64,000 nucleotides of DNA. Source: Lentisphaerae bacterium ADurb.Bin082. Lineage in GTDB: Bacteria; Verrucomicrobiota; Lentisphaeria; Oligosphaerales; Oligosphaeraceae. Under the pieces are notes generated by a model, which had not been told where the DNA came from, did not search any database, and saw nothing but the letters and a program-made list of their open reading frames with translations. Positions 17,270-26,232 of this stretch are shown here, piece by piece. Within the stretch, counting starts at the first letter, position 1. Each line of letters begins with the position of its first letter. The position numbers and the translations under genes are program-made. The stretch lies in the NCBI GenBank assembly GCA_002070945.1, contig MWEG01000018.1, positions 1 through 64,000 on the forward strand, in the 5' to 3' direction.

Positions 17270-19735
17270 ATGTCCGACCGAACCAAAATGTTGTTTCATC
17301 GAATGCTGGCGTTGACGGCTCTCTTCTGGCTGACGTCGGCATTACCGCTTTCGGCCGAGCATTGGCGGCAGCCCTCTGAGGCGACGACGCTGCGTAGCCT
17401 GGGCATCACCGCCGTCTCGCCTGAGGCCCAGGCTGCGGCCATGCGTCTCGCTGATATTCTCCGCCGCATCTATCCAGACGCGGCCTTTCCGCTAGCTTCA
17501 GAAGGCGATGGTCAGACCGGCATCGCGGTCGGCACAGTCCAGGATTTTCCGGCGCTGGCAGCGGCACTGAACATCACGATTGCTGGCGGCGACCCGGCTG
17601 CTGACCAGGGTTATGAAATCAAAACCTATCCGCAGGGCATCGCCGTGCTGGCAGCGACGGTACGCGGACTCGACTTTGCCGTCGCTGATCTGCTGCACGC
17701 GCTGGGTTACCGGTGGTTTTTCCCGATGCCGAAATGGGAGGTGCTGCCGGCGGAGCCGCCCGCCACCCTCGGAGTCCATATCCGGGAAACACCAGACTAC
17801 ATCTCCCGCCGGATATGGCCAGGATGGGGACTCTGGCCCTATATGCGCGGCCAAGACCAAGACACCCCTCGCTGGGAAAAATTAAACCGCAAAGGCGGTT
17901 TCGATCTGCGCACCGGACATGCGTACGAAAGATTTGTGCAACAACACCAGAGCCAGCTCCAGGAGCATCCCGAATACCTCGCACTCGTCAAGGGCGAACG
18001 CAAAGGAAACAAGCTCTGTACAGCTAACCCCGGCCTGCAAAAGCTCTTCTGCGATTGGATTGTCGCGGGTTTCACCGGCAATCCAAACCTGGACAGCGCC
18101 TCGGCTGACCCATCCGACGGCGGCAACTGGTGCGAATGCGAGGCCTGCGCCCGGCTCGGCGAGCCGTCTGACCGTGCGCTGTTCCTGGCCAACCGCGCTG
18201 CTGAAGCCGTACGCCAAGCCGGCTTTACCAGCAAACGCATCGGCATCTACGCCTATAACCTGCACTCGCCGCCGCCAGCTGGGACGGCTGACCGCGATGT
18301 GGTCGTCAGCATAGCGACGATGTTTATCAAAGGCGGCTGGAAAGTCGAGGACCTGATTGACGGCTGGCAGGCGCGACAAGCGACAATCGGCATGAGAGAG
18401 TACTACTATGGCAATACCCGCCCGGCAAGCGGCTGGGGCGGCGACCTCAACTACATCACGAGCACCATACCTGACTTTTATCGCCGCGGCGCCCGCTACA
18501 TGACGTCAGAATCCACCGACGCCTGGGGAAACGCCGGCATGCCCAGATATGTGGCCTCCCGCCTGCTCTGGAACATCAGCGAAGACCCCGCCGCCATCAT
18601 CAACGACTTTCTGGCACGCGCCTTTCCCCGCAGCCAAGCGGAAATCCGCTCGTATTTCAAACTTATGAATGGCCCGAATCGACCGATTCTAAGCGACGAT
18701 CTGCTCGGGCGCCTCTATCGCTGCCTGGCCGCAGCGCTGACTCTCGCTGACGGGTCGCCAGCCGAGCAGGCACGTCTATACGACTTGGCCGCCTACGTGC
18801 GAGCCGCAGAGCTGACCCATGCCCTGGATAACGCCCCGACCCTGGAAAATTACCTGGCGCTGATGAACTACGCCGCCGCCTCGCGCGACCGCCGCATGGT
18901 GCATGCGTATTCTATGTCACGCGACAACCGCCCGTTCCTGCCAGCAGCGCTAAGAGGCCAAACCATCCCTGACATCGACTGGAAAACAGACAAGCTGATC
19001 ACCGACGCCGAAATCGACGGCTTTATCCAGGCTGGCATCAAAAACTTCGCGCTGCTGCCGTTTACGCCGATCGCTTTCAGTTCAGACCTGAAGCTGGCGC
19101 CCCTGGCGATCGCCCCCCAACGCGGCGAAATCGGTCCAGGCCGCCACATCCGCCATTTCCATCTCTGGTCGGACGGACAGCCATTCAAGCTCGGTGTGAC
19201 CGGCGGCCTGATCGCTCACTATCGTGACCGCGGCAATGTCAAAATCTCCCTGACCCAGATTGGCGGCCCGTCCGAGACTGGTGAACTCGAAACTGTGGTG
19301 TATCACGATGCATCAACGCCGCCAGACGGCCAGCCTTACACGCTGTCCGTCATTCCCAGACACGCTGGCCTGCACCGCCTGGAAGTCAGCGATGGCAGCG
19401 ACAGCACGCTCCTGGAATGGCCAGAGGGACTGCCGGTCGCCATCTTGGTCGACCGCGACAATTATCCAGCCACCAACGGCACCCTGTTCTTCTATATCCC
19501 AGCCAACGCAGAGACGCTCGGCTTCTATGCCAAAACCCAACGCGGACTGCTGCAAGCGCCGGATGGACGCACACTCCTGAACCTCCAGAACCATAATGGC
19601 CACGGCATGATTCCAATGCCGGAAGACTGCCGAGGCAACGTCCTGACGCTCAAAAATTTCTCCGGCACCTTCCGACCTCTCACCGTGCCCCCTGTGCTGT
19701 CGCTCTACGCACATCTGCTGCTGCTGCCAAATTAG
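17270..19735 (+). CDS. Secreted DUF4838 domain-containing protein
   Basis: An 821-residue exported protein. The N-terminus has a signal peptide (RMLALTALFWLTSALPLSA, cleavage near residue 29). A domain resembling the N-terminal fold of GH67/GH20 glycosidases follows (about 35-150, ending near GYRWFFPMP). The DUF4838 region (about 190-480) contains SADPSDGGNWCECEACARLG and FTSKRIGIYAYN. The C-terminal 200 residues are predicted beta-rich, as in carbohydrate-binding modules. Such proteins are common in Lentisphaerota polysaccharide degraders, but the reaction is not established. Start ATG follows GGAGAGCAAAT. The stop TAG lies within the repeat word TTAGGGGCGAGGGGCG. Confidence 0.82.
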   Translation: MSDRTKMLFHRMLALTALFWLTSALPLSAEHWRQPSEATTLRSLGITAVSPEAQAAAMRLADILRRIYPDAAFPLASEGDGQTGIAVGTVQDFPALAAALNITIAGGDPAADQGYEIKTYPQGIAVLAATVRGLDFAVADLLHALGYRWFFPMPKWEVLPAEPPATLGVHIRETPDYISRRIWPGWGLWPYMRGQDQDTPRWEKLNRKGGFDLRTGHAYERFVQQHQSQLQEHPEYLALVKGERKGNKLCTANPGLQKLFCDWIVAGFTGNPNLDSASADPSDGGNWCECEACARLGEPSDRALFLANRAAEAVRQAGFTSKRIGIYAYNLHSPPPAGTADRDVVVSIATMFIKGGWKVEDLIDGWQARQATIGMREYYYGNTRPASGWGGDLNYITSTIPDFYRRGARYMTSESTDAWGNAGMPRYVASRLLWNISEDPAAIINDFLARAFPRSQAEIRSYFKLMNGPNRPILSDDLLGRLYRCLAAALTLADGSPAEQARLYDLAAYVRAAELTHALDNAPTLENYLALMNYAAASRDRRMVHAYSMSRDNRPFLPAALRGQTIPDIDWKTDKLITDAEIDGFIQAGIKNFALLPFTPIAFSSDLKLAPLAIAPQRGEIGPGRHIRHFHLWSDGQPFKLGVTGGLIAHYRDRGNVKISLTQIGGPSETGELETVVYHDASTPPDGQPYTLSVIPRHAGLHRLEVSDGSDSTLLEWPEGLPVAILVDRDNYPATNGTLFFYIPANAETLGFYAKTQRGLLQAPDGRTLLNLQNHNGHGMIPMPEDCRGNVLTLKNFSGTFRPLTVPPVLSLYAHLLLLPN

Positions 19736-19832
19736 GGGCGAGGGGCGAATGCTGAATGCTGAATGTTGAGGCGCATTTCGTAATTCATAATTCATAATTC
19801 ATAATTCATAATTCGTTAGGGGCGAGGGGCGA
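19736..19832 (+). repeat. Composite 7-mer repeat: CTGAATG array, CATAATT array, GGGGCGA words (C1)
   Basis: In order: GGGGCGAGGGGCGA, a GCTGAAT array, the linker GAGGCGCATTTCG, then four or more copies of TAATTCA, then GTTAGGGGCGAGGGGCGAG. Copy C2 at 26768-26865 is the same composite in the opposite orientation with the same linker. The element begins at the stop codon of the DUF4838 gene. Confidence 0.9.
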
Positions 19833-19867
19833 GTTCCGGCACTGAAGTGCCGGCACTGGACAGAGAC
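19833..19867 (+). repeat. Hairpin plus CACTGGACAGAGA element (D3)
   Basis: CCGGCACTGAAGTGCCGG (19836-19853) is a perfect short hairpin, followed directly by CACTGGACAGAGA. Same layout as D1 and D2; D5 near 56190 is the inverted form. Confidence 0.8.
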
Positions 19868-19875
19868 ACGCATAC

Positions 19876-19972
19876 AGGCTTGAACTACATACTACAAGCT
19901 GAAGCTTGAACTACATGCTCCTGCAAGCGAGGTAGATACGGCAAGCCGAAGCTTGAACTACATACGCCGCTT
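19876..19972 (+). repeat. CAAGCTGAAGCTTGAACTACAT repeat cluster (B2)
   Basis: Three units built around GAAGCTTGAACTACAT, with ATACGGCAAGCC and CTCCTGCAAGCGAGG linkers. The linker CATGCTCCTGCAAGCGAGG recurs exactly in the cluster at 55971-56183. The cluster ends about 40 bases before the next start codon. Confidence 0.85.
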
Positions 19973-20009
19973 TCTCTACGCAAACATATTACACCATGGT
20001 TACAGCTTT

Positions 20010-20621
20010 ATGACAAAATTTTACTCTCTCACCGTCGGTTTATTGTCGGTCAACTGCTATCTCGCCTGGTCGGAGGACAGCGGCGATGCCTATATCATCG
20101 ATCCAGGCAGCGAAGCAGCCGGAGTTGCCTCGGCCATCGCTGTGCGCAAGCTTATTCCACGGGGCATTTTGCTCACGCATGGCCATGTCGACCATATCGG
20201 CGCGGTGCCGGAGCTGGCGCAGCAGTTCAAAATTCCGGTCTGGATTCATCCGGCTGACCGCGGATTGTATGGCAGTCCGGACAATGCCATCAATCCCTGG
20301 ATTCCAGCGGTTAAAGGCCTCCCGCCCAGCGTAGACACCCTGCCTGCAGCCGCTGGCATCGACATGAAAGTCATTCATACTCCTGGACATACGCCCGGCG
20401 GCGTCTGCTACTATTTCCCGACCAGCGGCGTTCTGCTCAGCGGCGACACGCTGTTTCGTGGAACCATCGGGCGGACGGATTTTCCCGGCGGCAACTATGA
20501 CACCCTGATCAGCTCCATCAAGAACAACCTGCTGACTCTTCCAGACGAGACCAAGGTCTGCGCCGGCCACGAACAGAGCACAACCATCGCCCGTGAGCGC
20601 AGCAACCCGCTGTTCCGCTGA
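20010..20621 (+). CDS. Glyoxalase-II-like MBL-fold hydrolase
   Basis: A 203-residue cytoplasmic metallo-beta-lactamase-fold hydrolase. It has the binuclear metal motif THGHVDH (residues 56-62), a further histidine in HTPGHTPGG, the bridging aspartate in LLSGDTLFRGTIGRTD, and a C-terminal GHEQST. Short single-domain proteins of this type act on thioesters such as S-lactoylglutathione or related substrates, but many are uncharacterised. The start at 20010 is chosen because MTKFYSLTVGLLSVNCYL is the conserved beginning; the longer frame starts inside repeat B2. It is convergent with the PpiD-like gene, with a hairpin terminator between. Confidence 0.85.
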   Translation: MTKFYSLTVGLLSVNCYLAWSEDSGDAYIIDPGSEAAGVASAIAVRKLIPRGILLTHGHVDHIGAVPELAQQFKIPVWIHPADRGLYGSPDNAINPWIPAVKGLPPSVDTLPAAAGIDMKVIHTPGHTPGGVCYYFPTSGVLLSGDTLFRGTIGRTDFPGGNYDTLISSIKNNLLTLPDETKVCAGHEQSTTIARERSNPLFR

Positions 20622-20664
20622 AAAAACGCCGCCGCCGCACGGCTTGCCTGGCGCCGCAAAAGCT

Positions 20665-20697
20665 GCGGCCCGGAACACGCATAGCGTTCCGGGCCGC
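20665..20697. terminator. Hairpin terminator between convergent genes
   Basis: A 12-bp perfect stem GCGGCCCGGAAC / GTTCCGGGCCGC with a nine-base loop lies midway between two convergent genes. It is followed by a modest AT-rich tail on the plus strand, so it can serve both directions. Confidence 0.7.
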
Positions 20698-20746
20698 TTA
20701 GAAAAACTAATCTTGAGACGGCATCCGCCTCTGGCGGCCGCTGTTT

Positions 20747-23491
20747 TCAGCCGGCTCTGCGCATCAGGCCATCCACCAACTCAGTCTTGGACTCTTCCTC
20801 CAGGCGCTTGTAGAACTCTGTCAGCGCTTCCATTTCCTTCTGGCGCAACAGATAGCTGCGCACGTTCTCAGCCATTTTGCGAGTTTCCTCGTCATCCGGC
20901 ACGATGCGTTCCTGGAGGTAGACCAGGACATAGCCGCCGTACGTCTTTTGAGGCGGCAGGACACTCAGCAACGGCGCCTTGGCCAAAGCCGTCATGAACG
21001 CCTCCTGGTTGCGGACGTTGAAATCCGTCATCTCGCGGCTTTTCATCCGGCTGTACGGCTTGGCCGGCTTGAACACGGTTTCCCCGGCCGCCTTGGCCAA
21101 GTCGGGTTCTGTCTTCAGAGCCTCGTTGATACGAGCCGCAGCAGCCTTCGCTTCGCTCTCAGCGTTGCCCATCGCCAAATGGCGCTTGTAGACATTCTTC
21201 AGCGTCGCCATGACGCCTGGGTCATCTGCCGGCGAATTCAGGCTGGGCGGCAGGACTTCCAACAGGCAAGCGACGTGCGAGCCTTCCGTGCCGCGAACCG
21301 GACGAGTGAACGGGTCTTCCTTCTTGGCACCAAAAACCTGGGTCATGACTTCGCGCTCACGAGCCAGACCAGTGGCAGCATAGTTGTGCTGGACGACTTT
21401 GTCAATCTGGCTCACCTCCAGCTGGGCGTTGCCCTCGGTCATGGAGTTGAAAATCGCAGCGGGGTCGGCCTTCGCGTCCTTGTCCAAGGCATCAGACCAA
21501 GCCGTCAACAAATTTTCGGCCAATTCAACGGCGGCTTCGTGCGCCAAGTCAGCGGCCTTTTCCCGTTGCAGAATCGGCGTCAATTCCTCCCGGACTTGCT
21601 CCAAGTCGCGAGCCGGCTTCTTCTCCAGCAGCTTAGCCAAGACAAAGGAAGTCGGCGTTTCAATCACCTTGCTGACCTGGTTGAGTTCAAGGGCGCCGTA
21701 GGCCGCCGACAAGTCAGCGTCAAGCTGGGCAAGGTCCAGGAAGCCACTGTCGCCGCCCTTGGCCTTGCTGGCCTCGTCTTCTGAATAGTCTTTCACCAAA
21801 TCCTCGAACAGCACGCCTTCGCGCAGTTTGGCTGCGGCTTCCTCAATCTTGGCCTTCTTGGCGGCTTTTTCCTCGGCGCTAAGTTCTGCCGGGGCGTTGA
21901 CGACAACCTGTGCGACGCGCACTTCGACCTTCTGGTATTCGTCCTTGCGCGCCTCGTAGCCCGCCACAATGTCGCTTTCAATCAGAACGACCTTATCCAG
22001 GAACGTCTCTGTCTTGAAGGTCGCAGCACGGAACGAGCGTCTTTCCGCCTTGAAGAAGGGCATGACCAGCTCTTGCAGCCCGTTGCGGTATTCCGCTGCT
22101 TGCCGATTGCGCTCTTCTTCGTCAAGGGAACTATTGCTGGCCAGGGTGGCGTTGAAGTCATCGGCCAGGTCCCATACGGTCTTCACCGCTGGCACCTTGT
22201 CCTTGAAAATGCCGATTTTCTCATCATAGAAGGCCATGGCCCGCTCTGTCAGCAGTGCTTCGGCGATTTTTTCGCGGGCTTCGTCATTCAGTTCAGCGGG
22301 CTGGATGCCGGGCTGCAAGTCAGTAAGGCAGGCGACGTAGTACATCCGGCCATCCATGACGGCAGGCGTGATGGCGCCGACCTGGCTCAGGGAGCGGATG
22401 GCATTGGCCAGAACGACATGCCGGCCTTCCATGCCTGGCAGCTGGTCGCCGACGCTGAACAGCCCAGTGGTGCTGACAGCGGCCTTGGCGCCTTCCGCGA
22501 CTTCCTTGAATGTGGCGGTGCGGGCGTCGCCCTCCAAGCCAGTTAAAGCCGCAGTCAGAGCCGCAGCCAGGTCGTTCGCCTGCTTCTTCGCCTGCTCGGA
22601 AATCTTGCGGTTGCGCAAGGAAGCGACGATCTGGGTCTTGACTTCCTCCAAGGTCTTGTCCTTGTAGAGGCGATCCTTCATGGTCTCATACTGGCGGGTG
22701 ATCTCTTCCTCGGTCGGCTCAATCAGGGCCTTCATGGCCGGATCAGAGGTCGCCGCAGTCCGCAAATCATCCATGGACAAGGCCGCCACCATAGCTGCAC
22801 GCTGTTTTTCCCAGGTGATCTCGGCCTTCCGGGTCGCGAAAAACTGCTCAATGTCCTCTTTCGAGGGCTGCGCCGCCTTAGTCGTGTCCTGGTTGAATTC
22901 GGCAAATTGCAGCGTGTACACTTCCAGCCAGGGGTTGACGTCGGCTTCGTCAACCTTGATGCCCTCAGTCACCTGTTTTTCCAGGCGCTTGATGATTATG
23001 TTTTCTTTGACGATGTTGTCGAAATCGGCTGCCGTCAGGCCGGAGCGGGCCAGGAAATTGGTCTTGAACTGCCCAAACTGCTCCGTAGAGAAATTGCCGT
23101 CCTTGCCGATGAAATAGGGCATTTCGTGAATGGCCGCCACGATTTCGCTGGTGTCGACCTTGGCCAGCCCGCGCTTCTTGGCCTCATGCATAGCCCGCAT
23201 CCGGCGCAACGTCTCCTGGACTAGGGCTTCCTGGCTGGATTCCTGTGACAAAAAACGGTTGTAAAGCAAAAAGGAACCCAAGTCCGCAGCGCGCATCTTT
23301 TTCGCGAACTCCCTCGTCTTCAGCTTCTTGCCGTACATCTTGCCGAGGCTGTTGCGGCCGCTGGGGCCGCCGCCGAAAATATCGCCCGGCGTCACGAAGA
23401 CGACGAACATGAGGCTGATGATGATGCCCAGGACGATATAGGTCTTCCGGCCATGCTTCTCAAAATAGCGATTGAAATGCGAAATGATCAT
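20747..23491 (-). CDS. PpiD/SurA-like peptidylprolyl isomerase, membrane-anchored
   Basis: A 914-residue envelope folding factor. A cytoplasmic N-terminus (about 1-17) is followed by one membrane span, IVLGIIISLMFVVFVTPGD (about 19-37). A long SurA-N-like helical region comes next, with EMPYFIGKDGNFSTEQFGQF (about 125-145). A parvulin-type rotamase region lies around residues 530-640 (VRVAQVVV, KGGDSGFLDLAQLD). The layout matches PpiD, which acts in the periplasm at the translocon, but it is about 290 residues longer than E. coli PpiD, mostly as acidic/lysine-rich helical sequence. Start ATG follows AGGAAAGG. Confidence 0.85.
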   Translation of the reverse strand: MIISHFNRYFEKHGRKTYIVLGIIISLMFVVFVTPGDIFGGGPSGRNSLGKMYGKKLKTREFAKKMRAADLGSFLLYNRFLSQESSQEALVQETLRRMRAMHEAKKRGLAKVDTSEIVAAIHEMPYFIGKDGNFSTEQFGQFKTNFLARSGLTAADFDNIVKENIIIKRLEKQVTEGIKVDEADVNPWLEVYTLQFAEFNQDTTKAAQPSKEDIEQFFATRKAEITWEKQRAAMVAALSMDDLRTAATSDPAMKALIEPTEEEITRQYETMKDRLYKDKTLEEVKTQIVASLRNRKISEQAKKQANDLAAALTAALTGLEGDARTATFKEVAEGAKAAVSTTGLFSVGDQLPGMEGRHVVLANAIRSLSQVGAITPAVMDGRMYYVACLTDLQPGIQPAELNDEAREKIAEALLTERAMAFYDEKIGIFKDKVPAVKTVWDLADDFNATLASNSSLDEEERNRQAAEYRNGLQELVMPFFKAERRSFRAATFKTETFLDKVVLIESDIVAGYEARKDEYQKVEVRVAQVVVNAPAELSAEEKAAKKAKIEEAAAKLREGVLFEDLVKDYSEDEASKAKGGDSGFLDLAQLDADLSAAYGALELNQVSKVIETPTSFVLAKLLEKKPARDLEQVREELTPILQREKAADLAHEAAVELAENLLTAWSDALDKDAKADPAAIFNSMTEGNAQLEVSQIDKVVQHNYAATGLAREREVMTQVFGAKKEDPFTRPVRGTEGSHVACLLEVLPPSLNSPADDPGVMATLKNVYKRHLAMGNAESEAKAAAARINEALKTEPDLAKAAGETVFKPAKPYSRMKSREMTDFNVRNQEAFMTALAKAPLLSVLPPQKTYGGYVLVYLQERIVPDDEETRKMAENVRSYLLRQKEMEALTEFYKRLEEESKTELVDGLMRRAG

Positions 23492-23622
23492 GCTGACTGG
23501 GCCTTTCCTGCTCTGATTATGTTAAAATCGACATTATGATTTCTTCTTGCTGCGCTTGTTCTCGCCGACGTCATCCCCGCAAGCCGATTCATCGTCGTCC
23601 CGCTCCAAGCGCAGCTGTGTTT

Positions 23623-24318
23623 TCAGCTCTTGACCGCTGCGCGAATGGCGCTGATGCCGGCTGCTGCGCCGCCTTTGGCATTATAGACGCTGCTGCCAGC
23701 GACCAGGACGTTGGCGCCTGCGGCTATCACTGAACCGGCGTTGCCGGCTCCGATGCCGCCGTCAACCTCTAAGTGAATCGGCCGGCCAACGGCTTGAATC
23801 ATGGCTTTGATTTCCCGTACCTTGGCCAGCTGCGCCGCCATGAAGGACTGCCCGCCAAAGCCTGGTTCGACAGTCATGACCAGCACCATTTCCACCAGCG
23901 GCAGGTACGGCGCAAGGCTGATCGCCGGCGTTCCAGGCCGCAGAGTGATGCCAGCCGTGCAGCCGGCATCGTGAATCTCGCGCAAGGTCGCGGCCAAGTC
24001 GCCTTCGCTCTCAACATGAATCGTGATGTGGTCAGCACCGGCGTCAACAAAAGCGGCCACATAGCGACTGGGCGACGACAGCATCAGATGAACGTCAAAA
24101 GGCAAGGACGTCAACGGACGAATCGCCTTCACAATCGCTGGCCCCATTGACAAATTAGGCACAAAATGGCCGTCCATGATATCGATGTGAATGACGTCCG
24201 CGCCGCCTTTTGCGATGGCGGTGACGCTGTCTCCAAGGCAACGGAAATCCGCCGCTAAAATGGATGGGGCGATTTGCAACTGGTCAACTGAAAGACTTCG
24301 CATGGTCCTGTCTGACAT
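23623..24318 (-). CDS. rpe: Ribulose-phosphate 3-epimerase
   Basis: Interconverts ribulose 5-phosphate and xylulose 5-phosphate in the pentose phosphate pathway. The 231-residue TIM-barrel protein shows IAPSILAADF near the N-terminus, HIDIMDGHFVPNLSMG with the metal ligands H and D, MTVEPGFGGQSF, and VDGGIG with the phosphate-binding region VAGSSVYNA. The ATG at 24318 is chosen because the much longer open frame upstream runs through the rpmB terminator and the rpmB gene in a shadow frame and has no homologous sequence. Confidence 0.96.
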   Translation of the reverse strand: MSDRTMRSLSVDQLQIAPSILAADFRCLGDSVTAIAKGGADVIHIDIMDGHFVPNLSMGPAIVKAIRPLTSLPFDVHLMLSSPSRYVAAFVDAGADHITIHVESEGDLAATLREIHDAGCTAGITLRPGTPAISLAPYLPLVEMVLVMTVEPGFGGQSFMAAQLAKVREIKAMIQAVGRPIHLEVDGGIGAGNAGSVIAAGANVLVAGSSVYNAKGGAAAGISAIRAAVKS

Positions 24319-24410
24319 CGTATTCCGCCTGTGCTGACTTCCTGTTCCGCAGCTGGCGACCGCTGAGACGGCGCCGGGATTGAGTTTTCCGCCTGGGGCG
24401 CATTTACGTA

Positions 24411-24441
24411 AAAAAAACGGACACAGAACCCTGTGTCCGTT
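24411..24441 (-). terminator. Rho-independent terminator after rpmB
   Basis: An 11-bp stem (AACGGACACAG / CTGTGTCCGTT, 24416-24441) with a four-base loop is followed, in the minus-strand direction, by a run of seven T (24417-24411). This is a classical terminator, 84 bases after the rpmB stop. Confidence 0.88.
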
Positions 24442-24524
24442 GACGCGCTTAGGCCATTTCACCTGTATGTGATTGTTGCCTGGAGGCCATGACGCAGCTT
24501 CTATGCCAAGTCGGCCTAGGGCCG

Positions 24525-24752
24525 TCAGGCCTTGGTGATTTTGTCGGAACGAATACAGGCTGTGCAGACCTTGAGGCGTGAAACGCCGCCATTGACCCGG
24601 CAACGAATCCGCTGCAAGTTCGGGCTGAAGGTACGCTTCGTGTTTTTCACCACGTGCATACCGATACCGCCCTTTTTCTTGGCCAAACCGCGGCGAGTAA
24701 TATGACCGCCGACAGTCTTGCCCTTTCCGCAAATGTCACAAACTTGGCTCAT
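24525..24752 (-). CDS. rpmB: 50S ribosomal protein L28
   Basis: A 75-residue large-subunit ribosomal protein. It has the L28 core CDICGKGKTVGG and TKRTFSPNLQRIR. Four cysteines (C5, C8, C63, C66) form the zinc ribbon of the C-plus paralog type. It lies 104 bases downstream of tRNA-Lys on the same strand and ends before a strong terminator, so the tRNA and rpmB may share a transcript. Confidence 0.97.
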   Translation of the reverse strand: MSQVCDICGKGKTVGGHITRRGLAKKKGGIGMHVVKNTKRTFSPNLQRIRCRVNGGVSRLKVCTACIRSDKITKA

Positions 24753-24856
24753 AGTGCACCTACGTCAACGCGCTGTGTTTATAGTTGGTAAATTAATGAT
24801 CTTGCAGGAAACAAAACAAAAACGCCTGTCTGCCGCAGGCCATGTCCAAAAAGCAA

Positions 24857-24933
24857 TGGTGGGATGGCCGGGACTCGAACCCGGGACCCCCGCATTAAAA
24901 GTGCGATGCTACTACCGACTGAGCTACCATCCC
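24857..24933 (-). tRNA. tRNA-Lys (UUU anticodon)
   Basis: The minus strand folds as a complete cloverleaf: acceptor stem GGGATGG/CCATCCC, D-arm with AGCTCAGTCGGTAG, anticodon loop CTTTTAA with TTT, and T-arm GGTTCGAGTCCC. The discriminator A and the 3' CCA are encoded (24860-24857). Confidence 0.97.
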
Positions 24934-24990
24934 CCAAAACCGGGACATGCAACAAAATTCCCAGGCATATCTGGAAAAAATGCAAAACTA

Positions 24991-25018
24991 AATATACACC
25001 ATATCTTCCGCAGCGCAA
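24991..25018 (-). promoter_or_regulatory. Sigma70-type promoter for tRNA-Lys/rpmB
   Basis: On the minus strand TTGCGC (25018-25013), a 16-base spacer and TATATT (24996-24991) lie 58 bases before the tRNA 5' end. Confidence 0.55.
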
Positions 25019-25169
25019 GCCTGTACGTGGAACTTTTTTGTTAAGCCGCCGAAAATCGTCTCCGCGATTAGCGCGAGCCGCCTCATGCCTTATATTTTCA
25101 TCATCCGGCTTAGTCCGGCACTGTCTTTCTTGCGTCAATTTAGAGTGCCTGAGCTGTCACGAGGTCATT

Positions 25170-26174
25170 ATGTCAAGCGCAACGCCTTTCAAAGTCGCCC
25201 TCATTGCCCGCGAGCGCGACAAAACGCCGTCCTGGGTGGTTGACCGCCTGGCGGCCATCCCTGGCCTGGAAGTCATCTATGGTCATTGCGACACCGAGGA
25301 CAAGCTCCTGGCCAATGCCGGGGATGCGGACATGATCTGGACCATGGGGCGCACACCGGCCTTGACCCCGGCCGTGCTGCCCAAGTTGACGCGCTGCAAG
25401 GCCATCTTGCGCAGCGGCAGCGGCATGGATGGCTATCCCGTGGAGGAAGCCTCCCAGCTCGGCATCTCTATGTGCAACTGCCCGGAGTCGATTTCCGAAG
25501 CGGTGGCGGAGCACGCCGTAGCCCTGCTGTTTGCGCTCATCCGGCAGATTCCCTTCAAGGACAACGCCATGCGCGGCCTGACCAGCGGCGTCAAGGGCGG
25601 CGGATTCCGGTGGCATATCAGTGGTCGGACGCTTGGGCTGGTCGGTTTCGGGCGCATTGGCCGCCGGGTGACCGAGATGATGGCCGGCTTCCGGATGAAC
25701 GTGCTGGTCTTTGACCCGTACACAAACCAGGACGTCATCCGCCAGGTCGGCGCCAAACCAGCCGGCCTGGACGAGCTGCTGGCTCAGTCCGACTACGTGT
25801 CGCTGCACTGCCCGCTCACGGAAACGACCCGGCATTTGATCAATGCCGAAAAGCTGGCCCTGATGAAGCCCGACGCCCTCCTGATCAACACGTCGCGCGG
25901 CGGCGTGGTTGACGAGGCCGCCCTAGTCGCGGCTCTGCGCGAAGGCCGCCTAGGCGGCGCCGGGCTGGACGTGACTGATCCAGAGCCGCCGGTTCCCGGA
26001 AGCCCGCTCTTCAGCCTTGACAATGTAATCCTCTCACCGCATTGCGCCGCCGCCTCGGCCGATTTTGAACGCAATTTCTGGGAATGCTCCATCCAGGTAG
26101 TGCTGGAATGCATGCGGGGCGACTATCTCTCGCACTGCATGAACCGCCAGCAACTGGTCAACCCAAGGGCATGA
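25170..26174 (+). CDS. D-2-hydroxyacid dehydrogenase (phosphoglycerate dehydrogenase-like)
   Basis: A 334-residue NAD-dependent dehydrogenase. Features are a split catalytic domain, the Rossmann motif LGLVGFGRIGRRV (about 152-164), CPLTETTRHLIN, NTSRGGVVDEAALVAAL with the catalytic arginine region, a DPEPP segment with the conserved acid, and the catalytic histidine in SPHCAAAS. It lacks an ACT or ASB regulatory domain, so it is not a full-length SerA. Substrate could be phosphoglycerate, glyoxylate or another 2-ketoacid. ATG at 25170 is chosen because the open frame upstream runs through the tRNA gene on the other strand. Confidence 0.9.
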   Translation: MSSATPFKVALIARERDKTPSWVVDRLAAIPGLEVIYGHCDTEDKLLANAGDADMIWTMGRTPALTPAVLPKLTRCKAILRSGSGMDGYPVEEASQLGISMCNCPESISEAVAEHAVALLFALIRQIPFKDNAMRGLTSGVKGGGFRWHISGRTLGLVGFGRIGRRVTEMMAGFRMNVLVFDPYTNQDVIRQVGAKPAGLDELLAQSDYVSLHCPLTETTRHLINAEKLALMKPDALLINTSRGGVVDEAALVAALREGRLGGAGLDVTDPEPPVPGSPLFSLDNVILSPHCAAASADFERNFWECSIQVVLECMRGDYLSHCMNRQQLVNPRA

Positions 26175-26232
26175 CCGCAGGGCTGGCCGTCAGATGCTTT
26201 GAGCCAATTTTACAACGCATTGGGAAATTACC

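Noticed and set aside
20629-20660. Additional terminator from the GCCGCCGCACGGC stretch
   Set aside because: The pairing is short and the much stronger hairpin at 20665-20697 explains transcript ends.
23536-23733. Short cysteine/arginine-rich ORF between the PpiD-like gene and rpe
   Set aside because: Overlaps the end of rpe in another frame, with biased composition typical of a shadow.
24319-24732. N-terminal extension of rpe by about 138 codons
   Set aside because: The extension would read through the rpmB terminator and rpmB itself in another frame; the conserved rpe start is at 24318.
24864-25169. N-terminal extension of the D-2-hydroxyacid dehydrogenase
   Set aside because: It would translate across the antisense of tRNA-Lys and its promoter and adds no homologous sequence.
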